This document shows positions 34,241-44,394 of a DNA stretch of 64,000 bases, piece by piece; the stretch's first letter is position 1, and each line of letters begins with the position of its first letter. The DNA is from Glossina fuscipes (lineage: Eukaryota > Arthropoda > Insecta > Diptera > Glossinidae). Below the pieces are notes generated by a model. It ran no database searches. It was given only the letters and a program-made list of their open reading frames with translations, and was not told the origin of the DNA. The position numbers and the translations under genes are program-made. The DNA is taken from contig NW_023998566.1 in NCBI RefSeq assembly GCF_014805625.2, positions 379,926-443,925 on the forward strand, given 5' to 3'.

Positions 34241-34806
34241 TTATTGCGCTAGGAGTTGTAACACTGTACGTTGCATTGCTCCTTCTTTGCAAAAGGTGAT
34301 TTTTAAAATCAGCGATTTATCTGCATTTTTGTTTTTGAAGTTCATAAATTTTTTGTTGTTTACTTTAGAGCCCCAGATGGTATTCCAGATATTAAAGTTG
34401 CTGCATACAATTAATGGAGGGGAAAGTACGGAGAATAAATTGTAGATCTCTTGCTGAGAAAACGATTGCCTAGGTGGGATATAGAGCGAAAGGACTGTAA
34501 ATCTTATGATTAACATTATTTGTATCGCTATGGCTTGTATATTTGAGCTAAAATTTATGCGTTTGTGAGGTATATTTGATTTTATAAAAACACCAACTCC
34601 TTGTTTGGAATATAAATTTTGATCAGCAGTCGTGAAGTATTTAGAATATGATTTGGGTGGAAAAAGATAAAAAGAGCTCCTACATTAGGTCTCTTGAAGG
34701 GATATAAAGGTTGATTTAAAATCATTTATGAGTATGCGGAGTTAATCAAAATTATTAATAAGTCCCTTAATGTTCCATTGTAGAATTTTAAAAACTTTAT
34801 TTAATT
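34241..34806 (-). pseudogene. ORF2 endonuclease of I-type LINE, copy B
   Basis: The frame opens just after the ORF1 stop with FKILQWNIKGLINNF, the standard opening of these endonucleases. STFISLQET (catalytic Glu of QET) follows, then QNLYSKQGVGVFIKS, then a 91-codon frame with LYIPPRQSFSQQEIYNLFSV and a degenerate catalytic block CSNFNIWNTIWGS, in place of the usual GDFNxHxxxWGS. Several stops interrupt the first half. Copies A and C lack this part, so B supplies the only view of the family's endonuclease N-terminus. The catalytic Asp before Phe-Asn is replaced. Confidence 0.78.
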
Positions 34807-34839
34807 GTAGTGGCATGGAAACGGAGTGATCGGTGGGAT

Positions 34840-35130
34840 AAGTTGACATGTCAGGGTCTCCGTCGAAACTACACCTTTAACCGAGTTCAGTTTGTCATGC
34901 AGTTTAGCGGAAATAGCACATAAATTAACTAACGATTTCGATATTATGAGCTTTTCGGTTGCTCGCAGCCTCTCACAAATCACAAGATATATTTTGGCAA
35001 TAGGAAAGGTGGTAACACCGTAGAGTCTGAATTTTTATTTTCTTTCTTTGGGGGGGTACGTCAGCTAACAGATGAAATCTATTTGAGTTTTTATCTGGCG
35101 GCCCTGGAGCCATTATGCTTTATGCTTGAC
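34840..35130 (-). pseudogene. ORF1 of I-type LINE copy B, internally deleted
   Basis: Begins MAPGPPD-like at about 35120 (copy A has the matching region near 1110). After a frameshift a 60-codon frame carries SKSLVNLCAISAKLHDKLNS, identical in sequence to copy A there. It then jumps, within VKGVVSTETLTCQL, to the last codons of ORF1 (copy A around 2015-2043). About 480 bp present in copy A is therefore missing. Confidence 0.7.
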
Positions 35131-35489
35131 TATTATTTGGTAATCTGTGAAATAACCACTCACTTGAAAAGGTTTTGGAACTGCTGAGGATAATGAAAAT
35201 TATTTTCAATATTTTATTTATTTATTTATTTTTTTTTTGAATTTTTTTTTTTTATTGTATTCACAGAAAACAAAAGCATATCCGGTATCTGCAATAATCA
35301 GTTTTAGCAAAAGCACTGTAAAGACACGAGCTAAATACACAAAAACACCGAAAAGAATTAAAGGATCGCAGGCTCAGAACACAAGTCGATGATTGTTGTC
35401 GATTTTGAACTAGGTAATAAACCTACGGCTTTATAGTTGCTTAACAAATGAGTATTTGGTATTTGTTCATTATAATTTTTTTTTTTTAT

Positions 35490-35632
35490 TTAGTAAGACC
35501 GCAAGATCATGCGATTTATAAACGGTACCACAAAATCACACGATTTTGCCTAACGGCATGCCGTTATTGCGATACTTATGGTTGACACAGACCGACAGAC
35601 ACTCTACCCAAGGTTTGTTCGCGGCCGTCACA
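35490..35632 (-). mobile_element. LTR-E 5' tip fragment
   Basis: The minus strand from 35632 reads TGTGACGGCCGCGAACAAAC and follows the first 135 bp of the solo LTR at 3168, including the AACGGCATGCCGTT palindrome and the AAAATC/GATTTT hairpin. It ends in a T/A run near 35490. Orientation matches the LTR 3' end at 38308-38660, so the two could be the outer LTRs of one minus-strand element. Confidence 0.72.
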
Positions 35633-35639
35633 CATTATA

Positions 35640-36215
35640 CTGTAAAATAAAAACGTAACCCCCAATAAAGCAAAAGATTTATGCAAATCCTGTTGATCGT
35701 AATTTGCCGTACACAAACTAATTGACATTAATCGAAGAAAGAGACGGTTAGCCAGTATGAGGATGAACTTAGCTCGTGGTAACCGAATATACCGAGGTAA
35801 ATAGCCTTATGAAGAATAAACGCCGTCTATTTACAGTAAGCACGGAGGACAAGAAGGTACGCCGGCAGCAAAATAAGTCGAAGTAACAACAAAATTCGGC
35901 CCAAGGAAATAAGTTAATTCAAACCCACGTCGCCTTCAAGACAAGATAATAATTAATATCTTTCTCGTTGCTCTTAAAAATGCCGACTGAAACGCAGGCT
36001 CGCCGTCTGCTTTGATCGTAAATCACCTGTCAATGGAAAATTAACCGATAATCGACACCATCCGAAATTGGGATTCACTTTAGCATACAGAACGAGTAGT
36101 AGATTAGGCTGACAAATGCCGTTTCAGAATGGTGACGATAACGCTACAAGATAAAACAATAACTTAGTGTCGCAATAACAAAGGGACTATCTACGTTTTT
36201 TCTTTCATGAAAATA
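35640..36215. other. stretch without a recognisable gene
   Basis: Moderate GC content, no open frame with a family. If the two LTR-E pieces belong to one element this would be internal sequence just before its 3' LTR, but no polypurine tract is visible at 35633-35660 on the minus strand. Confidence 0.35.
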
Positions 36216-36219
36216 TTTC

Positions 36220-36830
36220 CAAATACTAGAAAATGATATCGATAAGATGTTAGAAAAGCCAAGAGAAAACTTTAAAGATTTTGTACTAGCATTACAAAAC
36301 TCAATACGGCATGCAGAGTATACTGGATGCCAGAAGGTGGAAAGCGTTTACAATAATGCTCCAGCAGTGTATATGTGGTAAATCTTGTGTTATTTTCCAA
36401 ATTTAGACGATCTGCCTGAATTGGCCGACGGTTTGGAGACTATTCCGAAAAGAAAAATCCTACAAGGAAGGTTATGTAAGCAATCACATAACCAATCTCA
36501 AATAAGACACTGCGAATAGCACCTAATGGAACGTACATAGCATATGTTGGGGATGTTCCTTTCTCCGCCTACAGTACTTTGTCGAGATTGTGGAAACCGG
36601 AAAATAATGACCAAGGAGTGGTGCCGCCGACATGAACCAAATCTTCGTCAACCGCAAGAACCGGCCAACTATAAGCCGCGTAATTTGGGAAATGCTACAG
36701 TTGATACGGGAGCCACACATATACTTTCATACCTGAGCAGTTTGCGCAGAAACTCAACGGACAATACCGTAGATTATTTCACAAAGCAAACATTCCACGT
36801 TCTTTTTTATGCTCCGTGCATCTGAAAAAC
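36220..36830 (+). pseudogene. Ty3/Gypsy gag C-terminus and protease start
   Basis: The plus frame near 36238 reads MLEKPRENFKDFVLALQNSI and then RHAEYTG and VYNNAPAVYMW, a capsid region seen in Osvaldo/Ulysses-like gag. A TAG and a shift follow, then LPELADGLETI. The 36544-36825 frame has a zinc-knuckle-like CRDCGNRKIMTKEWC (close to the second knuckle of the gag at 41.6 kb) and NATVDTGATHILSYL, where DTGA is the retropepsin catalytic motif. So nucleocapsid passes into protease in a single frame. Old and broken; polymerase is not recognisable downstream. Confidence 0.7.
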
Positions 36831-36834
36831 ATTT

Positions 36835-38280
36835 ATGATTGGTACTTGCGCCATAAGCGCTCGAAGGTGAAATTGCACTGGGGTGCAATTTCTCAAGAGC
36901 CTGTGAAAGCATTATCACACGTGGGGACAAAACAGTCTCTTGAATTTTTGAATGAGTGACAATACTACGTTGCTAAACTTACATTAGTCACTGCTTGGCT
37001 GCTATCACGAACTTATTGGTTGGGAGATTGAGCAATGCTAATCGTTCGCATGAACTCAAATTGTAACTCGTCGAATAAAACTAACTATAACCCATTTGCT
37101 AATGATTATAATTTTTTTAACCTGAAGGGAGTAACAACGGTACATAACAGTGTCTCTTTCTCTCTCCTTCTCTTGCAAAGAATAATACAATTGGGTATAA
37201 CACTCTTGTCGAAACCAATAATATTTCTAAGCTCAATGTAAACATAATACCGAGTAAAAGCCTCCCGAAAAATCAAATCAGACCTATTCTACCTTGTGAA
37301 AAAGGTAATCTTGATCCAAATGGGATCGCTCGTATAGTTAATGATTACAACGCACCCGCCGGTTTTAAAGTAGTGAACAAACCGAATATGACAACAGCTA
37401 CGAAAATCGAAAGTTAACCAAACAAAAGATTTTCGTGGACGGCAGAATTTACTGTCACACGAAAAAACAAGAAGAGATGGAGACTTATAATCCTCACAGG
37501 AGACGATCCGATTTTTGAAAAAGTTACCATTGAGCACAGCTTTTTAAATAGTGGCCCATTTATCAAAAACTGTCAGTTAATTTGTCGTTAAGTTTGCTGT
37601 TCGCTTTTCTGGACCCTGTCATTAAATGTGATTTGCACGCGGTTTTTCTTCTGAAAGAGCAAGGTCACCCGTACCGCTCCCTAAGCTTTAACTCATTGAG
37701 ATGTTGGAAGCACTTGATATATCGGCCGACATTTAAACTTACCCGAATTAAACTTCAAAATAATTTAATACACTTTACTACTTTAAATAGCCCTAAAAAT
37801 GCCAAAAAAACTATATAATAGCGGCCTAGTATTTTCTCGTATTTTTTGGAACAAATGTCATTTTATAAACACCGTACAGATCAAGCACACAACGAACGGC
37901 GATGTGTCACTCTAGAGAAAGTATGAGGCCGTGTTGTTAACTTGAGTTTAAAAACTGGTTAGCTGAGAAATAATCGAAGGGCAGATTCTGGTGGCCAAAC
38001 CACTGGACCGATCTCATGTATCGCAAGAAAAAATAGTGCACTCTATATGCTCGATATCTACTGAAAGCCGTTTGTTAGAAATTTGTTTCCGCACTACACC
38101 ATCCACAGGAGGTGAAGACGGGCTTGCTTTCTGTGTATTATATGCCGCCAATGGAACGAAAACAGGTAGCGTGTATCCGCGTTATGAGGGACTAACGTTT
38201 CAAAAGAATCGAGAAAAAACAAAATTACATTATTCGACTTAGAAATTTCCGAACCCAGAAAAATTACCGAAATTTCCTGG
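36835..38280. other. probable decayed element interior, no confident gene
   Basis: Plus-strand scraps such as RIVNDYNAPAGFKVV (37.3 kb) and LKEQGHPYRSLSFN (37.65 kb) faintly recall Gypsy polymerase, the second resembling the GHPIxYxS stretch of RNase H. They are too short and broken to claim. A plus frame at 37991-38242 is unidentified. Confidence 0.3.
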
Positions 38281-38285
38281 TCTCC

Positions 38286-38303
38286 ATTCCACGTTAGGCG
38301 CCA
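38286..38303 (-). other. primer-binding site, tRNA-Lys type
   Basis: On the minus strand, four A residues after the LTR end comes TGGCGCCTAACGTGG. Retroelements primed by tRNA-Lys use a site beginning TGGCGCC, and the variant TGGCGCCCAACGTGGGGC is well known; this differs at one base within the first 15. Position directly after the LTR end supports the call and fixes LTR orientation. Confidence 0.65.
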
Positions 38304-38307
38304 TTTT

Positions 38308-38660
38308 TGTCGCGGCATATCTCCTTTTTGGTAGAGCTTTTACAAAATATTCGGCATGCTGTGCCGCCTGACAAAAAAAATTTAAAATGAAAACAAGAAA
38401 AAAAGAAGAAGGGTCCAACGAAACCCTTAAGGAGTTCACACGAAGTGAATGGGCCCACGAATTAAGCCCGTCTGTGAGGTCTTTTGTCTGTAGTGTTCAC
38501 TGTTCGTGGGTCCCTTCTTAGTCCGTCAGTGCACATCCCCTGTCCCCCTGCCCTAACTCGCGCGCACTCAGCGCTTCAGCGGTGGGGCATACCGCTTAGC
38601 CAAGCGTTTTTAGCCAAGCCCTTTTAATTTTAATTTTTATCTCTTTGTCGTCTACACTAT
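38308..38660 (-). mobile_element. LTR-E 3' end, followed by primer-binding site
   Basis: The minus strand ends ...GCCGCGACA at 38308. Going upstream it shares with the solo LTR (about 4700-4906) the order GCKTGGCYAAGCG, CACCGCTG, GACGGAC, GGACC, a T-rich run, TTTGTCAGG and CTCTACC. The segment GTCAGGCGGCACAGCA is shared with 26885-27230. The upstream limit of similarity is about 38660, and the LTR 5' tip is not seen beyond it. Because the primer-binding site follows, this was a 5' LTR of a minus-strand element. Confidence 0.65.
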
Positions 38661-38664
38661 TATT

Positions 38665-40695
38665 TACTAAAAATTTATTTTCATTACTGCTTAGACTTTT
38701 CTTTATTCTCTTCGTTCGCTTAGTTTTACGTTCCCACCGATTTAAACATCGATTATGGCTTTGAGGAAATGTACGACAATATTCGATCAGGAATTGTTCT
38801 ATTTATAGATTGCTTTATGATCAGTTTGTAAATGAAAAATTTCAAAAAAGTTTCGGTGGATATCCAAAACTAAAGTCTCAAATTTAGCATATCGTTATTA
38901 TTCTGTGTTGTTTCTAAATTTGAATTAACGATAGCTGCCCATGGACCTTTGCTCATGTTTACAGCTAAGGGTTGTTGCTTTAGTTGATTTATGGATCGTT
39001 GGGAAAGTTGTTGGTGTTCAAAACGGATTGACTTTGGTGGAATAATAGCCTCACTGAATGGATTATAGCCTGATATATTTCCAGCCAGTTGCAGCGCAGC
39101 AGATTTAATTAGGTTATTTAAAGCTGGATTCGCACTTAAATATGCCTGAGGATTTTTTTATGGGTTTCGTTATATATGCTTCTAGTTCAAATGTACTTAT
39201 TGATGGGACATTTGCTGACGGCAAAAAATCCAATTTATTATTATTAGTAGGCTTTTCAGTTGATAATAAATTTTCAGACTTATTATGATTTGATATAATA
39301 ACGAATTCGTAAATGTTAATTATAAATATGCAAGAATTTAATTAAAACTTCGTATTATGATAATGTATATTTCTGATACAGTCAGTATATATGTTATATT
39401 TTACAACTTTTCTCAATGTTTTTTTTTTATGTTTCTTTAATACCATTCCTTTTTTCCTTTTCTTTCTTTTTCCTTTTGTTCTTATTAAGTAGACATCATA
39501 TTACCAATAGAGTAGTTGCAGTTGGAGTGTGAAAATCTGGGCAATACAAAATTAAATTAAACTTGCAAGCTTTGTATTAGCAACTTTTTGGGTTTTTATA
39601 GATAATTTTTACAATTTTTTTATTTTATTTACTTAATTAATTTCTCTTCCAAACACTTTTTATTATCCGTGTAGTTTTTTTGCCTTCTCTTCACTCCAAT
39701 GACGGTTTACTTTGCCAAGTTGTTGTATTTGTGTTATATATATATTTTTTTTAATAAATTTTTTTTATTATAAAATGTTTTTCTGCTTAAACTTTTCATA
39801 ATATTTTATTTATACTTCACGACCATTTATTTTATAAAAAGTCATCTCTTACCAACAATTTTCTACATTATTTACTTATCGATAGAAAAAATCTTTTTTG
39901 CTTCTTATTTAACTAAACACTCCGCACACACATTAACTCTAATTTCATGAAGTAGGTGGTCAGAATTATTTTACAATTGAAATAATTAGGCCAAGATTGA
40001 AACGAATCATCAACCAAATATTGATCTCTCAAGTTATCCTAAATGACAACTACCTAAATTTCCGTGCACTAGAATATTCTGCATTGGCAAATAACTTTAA
40101 TATAATATTACTTTGTTTTAAGTTTTATTTCTAACTACAATTTCGTACATGGGCTTGACTAATAATAAACGAATAGACCCCGACAGGTCAAGGAAGCTTC
40201 TCTCTTCTTTTATTTTAACACTTGTAACTGATAATTTATTCTTTGACGAGTTTGGCAAGAACTTGGCACGATCGCTATTCTTTTAAATTATTTGAATGTA
40301 ATTTAATCTAATTAATGACTTTTAGCACATTTGAAAATTCTGCGTATAAAATTGTAGCACTGTCGTCGGCTACCTTTACTTTTGTTCTTCAATATTTTAC
40401 ATATTAAGGCAATTCCGTTGATATTTTTTTTTTCCATAAATCTTCTGAGCTAGTTAAGATTAAAAAGAGGAAACCAGTGCGTTTGATTGACAACTGACAA
40501 TGGGCCCTCTGATGAACACAGTTTCGATTTTCGCTTTAAGGAGATGCTTCTCTAAAACATGCACTAACCACCGCTATCTGAGGGATAGATTCTTTTCCGT
40601 CCATCGTTACCATGAAGATACATCCTGGACTTATCAAAGAACAGTAATCCCTTCCTACAAGCCGTGAGCTTAACGAAACAGAGGCTAAGGAAGAA
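38665..40695. other. AT-rich stretch without a recognisable gene
   Basis: Long T and A/T runs (39418-39480, 39738-39780). There is no LTR-like boundary resembling the Gypsy 3' LTR at 43080, so the gag starting at 40702 has no visible 5' LTR. No coding remnant recognised. Confidence 0.45.
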
Positions 40696-40701
40696 GCCAG
40701 C

Positions 40702-41901
40702 ATGGTGAAAACATCCTGGTTGTACAGCCTGCGGAAGGAGGAGTTGAGCGAGATCTGTGGATCACTCGACATAGACACCAAGGGTACTGTCGAGGATATG
40801 CGGAAAGCAGTGACAGCCCTTATTGCAACCCCCGACTTATCAACGGAGCAGAAGGCGAAGCTGACAGAACTGGAGGCGCAATACACACCAAGAATGCTGC
40901 AAATGCCGGAAGGCACCGTACGAGTTGCAAATTCCAAGCGCCAGGCGCAAGAACGCATCTCATGTGGCGCGGCAATGGACCGCATCTGTAAATGGTCGGT
41001 GCGCTACGATGGCGAGAGCTGCGCCCTGGAGTTCATCGCACGCGTAGAAGAATTGTGCGAAGTATACGAATTGCCCACAGACATCATGCCGCGAATCATC
41101 ATGGAGCTGCTGCATGGTAAAGCAGCAATTTGGTACCGGAATAACCGAAGAGTATGGGCAGGGTGGCAGGAGTTCAGGCAGGAATTCCTCAAATTCTTCT
41201 TGCCCACCCGATACCTCGAACGGTTAGATGACCAGGTGCGACAGACATTCCAGCTAGCCGAGAAATTTAGAGATTACGCGCTTCGCCTGCAGGGCTTGAT
41301 GCGGCACCTTGATTATACGACACAGCAGTAGCTAGACAGAATCGCCCGAAACAGTCAGCGGAAGTATCAGCTTTTCTTCGGGGACACCTCCAGCAAAGAC
41401 CTGAATGAGATAATAGCTCTGGGAGAGCGATTCGAAGATATCCCCGCCCCAACAGTGGCACCCCTGCCAAGGGTGACATCAGGTATATCCCGTGCACCAA
41501 GAGAGAATGCCCCGACCACGATGAATACCAGCAGTGCCAGCAGAAATGTTTGTCATCGATGTGCCCAACCAGGCCACCTTGCGCGCGATTGTCTTAATCA
41601 GCGTGTTTTATTCTGTTGGGATTGTGGCCGCCCGGGCGTTCTGACAAAGGACTGCTGCCGACAAACCGCCGGTCAACATATACAAGCACGAGGTATGACA
41701 GTGTATGAATCGATAGAACGAAGGAAACCGCCGCCAGATGCGGTGCGTGATATTCCAGAGCCTAAGTATGGAACCCATGAAAGGGTCGTGAAAGCAACAG
41801 TGAGATCAGCAAGAGCGTTCAAAGAACTACACAGCGTTACGACACGAGAAGATACTACAATCGCGATCACAGCATCCAGGAAAACAAACAAAAATAAATA
41901 G
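40702..41901 (+). pseudogene. Ty3/Gypsy gag with one in-frame TAG
   Basis: Gag packages the element's RNA. The ATG at 40702 opens a 400-codon frame interrupted once, by TAG at codon 210 (41329-41331), and otherwise open to 41901. The N-terminus (LRKEELSEICGSLDI, then GTVEDMRKAV) resembles a SAP-like helix pair found in this gag group. The capsid region has LLHGKAAIWYRNNRRVW and EFRQEFLKFFLPTRY, the usual W...F...F pattern. Residues 284-297 are CHRCAQPGHLARDC, a perfect CCHC knuckle. Residues 305-318 are CWDCGRPGVLTKDC, with Val for His. The stop follows two CAG codons and is followed by CTAG. It is either a point mutation or a read-through site. GC-rich relative to flanks, suggesting recent activity. 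Confidence 0.85.
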
Positions 41902-42180
41902 GATCTAGGTTACAGATCCAAAGCAGGCAAAGTCAGCAACATTGGCGCTAATACGAGTAGTAACAACAGAGGGCCGTGTGTGCATCATCGCCCGCAGCAA
42001 GGGCAATTTAACGAGTTAGCCTCACCGTCACCTAACATCTTCTACGTTACCAGCACCGATATGGAGCGTACGAGCGATGCACCGAAACAAGCATACATCA
42101 AGCAGATAAATGGTTACCGGTGCATGAGGGCGACCCAATTCCTAACCGTGCCAGCACCAGTATAGGGCGGTGAGCCGTCT
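41902..42180 (+). pseudogene. possible protease-region scrap after gag
   Basis: The plus frame 41980-42165 contains PNIFYVTSTDMERTSDAP, KQAYIKQINGYRCM and ends TVPAPV. In related elements a KAxIxGxxCxALVDTGA segment starts the protease; the first half of that pattern is visible but the DTG catalytic motif is absent, consistent with the pol deletion joining here. Tentative. Confidence 0.3.
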
Positions 42181-42249
42181 AGAAAAACAAGCGGCGGGAA
42201 AAAAAATTTCGAAAGGAGATCCCGTAAAAAAAAATAAAAAATAAAAATA

Positions 42250-42512
42250 ACAATAAAACTAAGAAAACCAACGAGAATACAAGAACATTGAAAAAAAAAT
42301 AAACAAAAAAAACCCAACAAGACAATCAACGAGTATACAAGAACATTGGAAAAAAAAAAACAAAAGAAAAAAACACGAAGAAATCAAAAAAAAGAAAATA
42401 ACATTGGAAAAAAAAGCAAAAAAAAATACAAGAAGAAGATCAACGAGAATACAAGAACATTGAAAAAAAAACAAAAAAAAATACAAGAAGAAAATCAACA
42501 TAAAAAAAAAGT
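42250..42512 (+). repeat. A-rich tandem repeat
   Basis: A unit of the form ATCAACGAGAATACAAGAACATTG followed by a run of A occurs about four or five times (near 42268, 42328, 42390 in partial form, 42440), with further AATACAAGAAGAA variants. Minus-strand frames across it are artefacts of the A-runs. Confidence 0.7.
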
Positions 42513-42559
42513 GAGGTAATCCCATGGGATGCATGGTGGAAACAGGAAATAGATCAACG

Positions 42560-42862
42560 GGAATCGTCGGCAGCATGTACAGTGCGGAACCTCGTAACTC
42601 CCGCAGCAACGGAAATCATCAGCAGCATGTGAAGCCCGAAAACTTCACATCGCCGACAGCAGATAACTCATCAGCAGCATGTGCAGCCTCAAAACCTCAC
42701 ATCACTCACAACAAATAAGCCATCAGCAGCATGTACAGTGCGGAACTTCATAACTCCCTCAGCAACGGAAATCATCACCAGCATGTGCAGCCCGAAAACT
42801 TCGCATCACCCACAGCAGATAACTCATCAGCAGAATGTGCAGCCTCGACACGACACATCCCC
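42560..42862 (+). repeat. 52-bp tandem array with 156-bp higher-order period
   Basis: CAGCATGT or a one-base variant begins units near 42571, 42623, 42675, 42727, 42780 and 42831. Unit types follow the order A (ACAGTGCGGAA), B (GCAGCCCGAA-like), C (GCAGCCTC) twice, so the larger unit is about 156 bp. It lies about 200 bp upstream of the polypurine tract. The reading frame is partly open but looks repeat-driven. Confidence 0.8.
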
Positions 42863-43064
42863 GAAAGAAGGTAAATCTTCGACAGCAGCAATTACAGCAG
42901 CAATAACGTCAACGTACGATCAGCACATTATCACGAGCCAAGGCCAACCCAAAACGGCAGCAGCAGCATCATCGGCCGACACCCACCGCTGGGGAAAAGT
43001 AATAGAAAGTAATAGAAAGTATTAGAAAAGTATTCGGGTCAGATCCGAGTTTTTATTCTCTCCC

Positions 43065-43079
43065 GAAGTGAGGGGGGGA
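43065..43079 (+). other. polypurine tract
   Basis: GAAGTGAGGGGGGGA immediately precedes the TG of the 3' LTR, exactly where plus-strand DNA synthesis is primed in LTR elements. Orientation agrees with gag. Confidence 0.85.
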
Positions 43080-43080
43080 T

Positions 43081-43106
43081 GTAAGGAAGCGATTTTGCTT
43101 CCTTAC
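43081..43106 (+). other. perfect hairpin at the LTR 5' tip
   Basis: GTAAGGAAGC, then GATTTT, then GCTTCCTTAC: a perfect 10-bp stem with a 6-base loop beginning at the second base of the LTR. Confidence 0.85.
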
Positions 43107-43394
43107 GAAATACAAGGCCGTCCGCCTTAGACATCTATCCCCAATACGCAACCAGCAAGTCCGATCTGTCCACGCATGCCGTTCTGCAATACACGGACAG
43201 CCCCCTCCAATACCAAAATCATAATATCACACACTAAATATGCTTATACCTTGTAACGGGAAAAATGTCTAAACACCTATTGTACAGGCCCACGTGAGTT
43301 AATTCATAGAAACACACACCACATGTGTATAAAGAGAAAAGTTCAAGCACATAGTGAGTATGCCTCTGTAAAACCACAGAAGCACACCACAGCA

Positions 43395-43640
43395 CAGATT
43401 AAGAACCCCAGTGTACCAAAAAGCTTAGATCCAAATTTCAAAATGTAATAACGGAGTCAAGAACTCAATTAAAAGGAAAAAAGCTCAGATCCAAGAAATT
43501 AAGAACCCCAGTGTACAAACAGCTTAGATTCCAAAACCTCAAAATATTTGATAGCGGAGCCAAGAACCCAAATAAAAGAAAAACTTAGATGCAAGAAATC
43601 AATATGTTAAGAACCCAAGTAGAATCTCAAAATGTTTAAG
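43395..43640 (+). repeat. 100-bp duplication in the LTR
   Basis: TTAAGAACCCCAGTGTAC recurs at about 43399 and 43499, followed each time by AGCTTAGATYCMAA-like and GCGGAGYCAAGAAC-like segments. A third partial copy starts near 43609 with TTAAGAACCCAAGT. Confidence 0.75.
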
Positions 43641-43699
43641 AACTCAAAGGCTAAATAAAACTCAAAGTATAAATACAAGTAAAATCCCAAAATGTTTAA

Positions 43700-43945
43700 C
43701 AAGCAGAATTGAACTTAGGTAGAAAATCTATGCATGCAAACCAACTTCAGCAAGAATCTCTATGTGTAAAAATGCGCAGAATGTGCAGCACCATTAGGGT
43801 TAACAAAACAGGCAGAATCGAACTCTGGTAGAAAATCTATGCATGCAAAAACTTGAGCAAGAATCTCTATGTGTAAAAATGCGCAGAATATGTAGCACGG
43901 TTAGGGTAACAAAACAAGCAGAATTGAACTTAAGTAGGGGAAAAA
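43700..43945 (+). repeat. 108-bp duplication in the LTR
   Basis: GCAGAATYGAACT, GTAGAAAATCTATGCATGCAA, AGCAAGAATCTCTATGTG and AATGCGCAGAATRTG occur in the same order from about 43703 and 43812, with a partial third copy from 43918. Confidence 0.8.
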
Positions 43946-44297
43946 AATAATAAGAACATACGATAATGCATAAACTGCATACACAAAATGTACAAAGACA
44001 CGATCACACATGTAAAAACACACAAAGTACATGCAAACACAGTGCACAAGCACTCACATACCTAACGGTGATCGAATCACGCGATTCGGTACCTGAGTGC
44101 TTAGTGAGTAGACATTTGAAGAAACATAGTAATAAGTTAGATGTAAGCCGGTTAAGTTGTACATAAGTAGGATCATGCAAGTCGTAACTGAGGTTGCGAC
44201 TGCAGCCAACCTAAGCTAAGCATACACATAAGCATAGGACCTCGAAACGCATGTAAACACACATGTTGGCAATAGGACAATCGAGTGAGACTCAGGC

Positions 44298-44334
44298 TAT
44301 AAAAGAACAGCGCACCGCACAGACTCGTTCATTT
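44298..44334 (+). promoter_or_regulatory. candidate LTR core promoter
   Basis: TATAAAAG at 44298-44305 is followed by TCATTT at 44329-44334, which fits the arthropod initiator (TCAKTY) at normal distance, giving a start near 44331. This is in the plus orientation of the element, so transcription would begin inside the LTR as expected. GAG/GTAAGT, a perfect 5' splice-site consensus, follows at 44353-44361. Confidence 0.6.
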
Positions 44335-44394
44335 CGGTGTCATAGCTGCCTGGAGGTAAGTGGTTACAGACAATATGACAAATCTATTTTTTTT

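Larger units (their letters stand above)
34150..35393 (-). mobile_element. I-type LINE copy B, truncated
   Basis: Read on the minus strand from about 35393: a 5' untranslated region with TTGTGTTCTGAG and TCATTATCCTCAGCAGTTCC segments shared with copy A (about 812-1090), an ORF1 start and end joined by an internal deletion, then the first part of the ORF2 endonuclease, ending near 34150-34240. Nothing of RT, RNase H or the TAA tail follows. With copy A it defines the 5' end of the family to within a few tens of bases. Confidence 0.75.

Noticed and set aside
37289..37818. Gypsy RT/RNase H between 37.3 and 37.8 kb
   Set aside because: Only isolated short stretches fit; catalytic motifs were not found, so it was left as unassigned.
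40536..40985. Minus-strand frame of 149 codons
   Set aside because: Antisense of gag, which has clear domains on plus.
42259..42609. 116-codon Phe/Leu-rich minus-strand frame resembling membrane segments
   Set aside because: It is the translation of A-runs in a tandem repeat.
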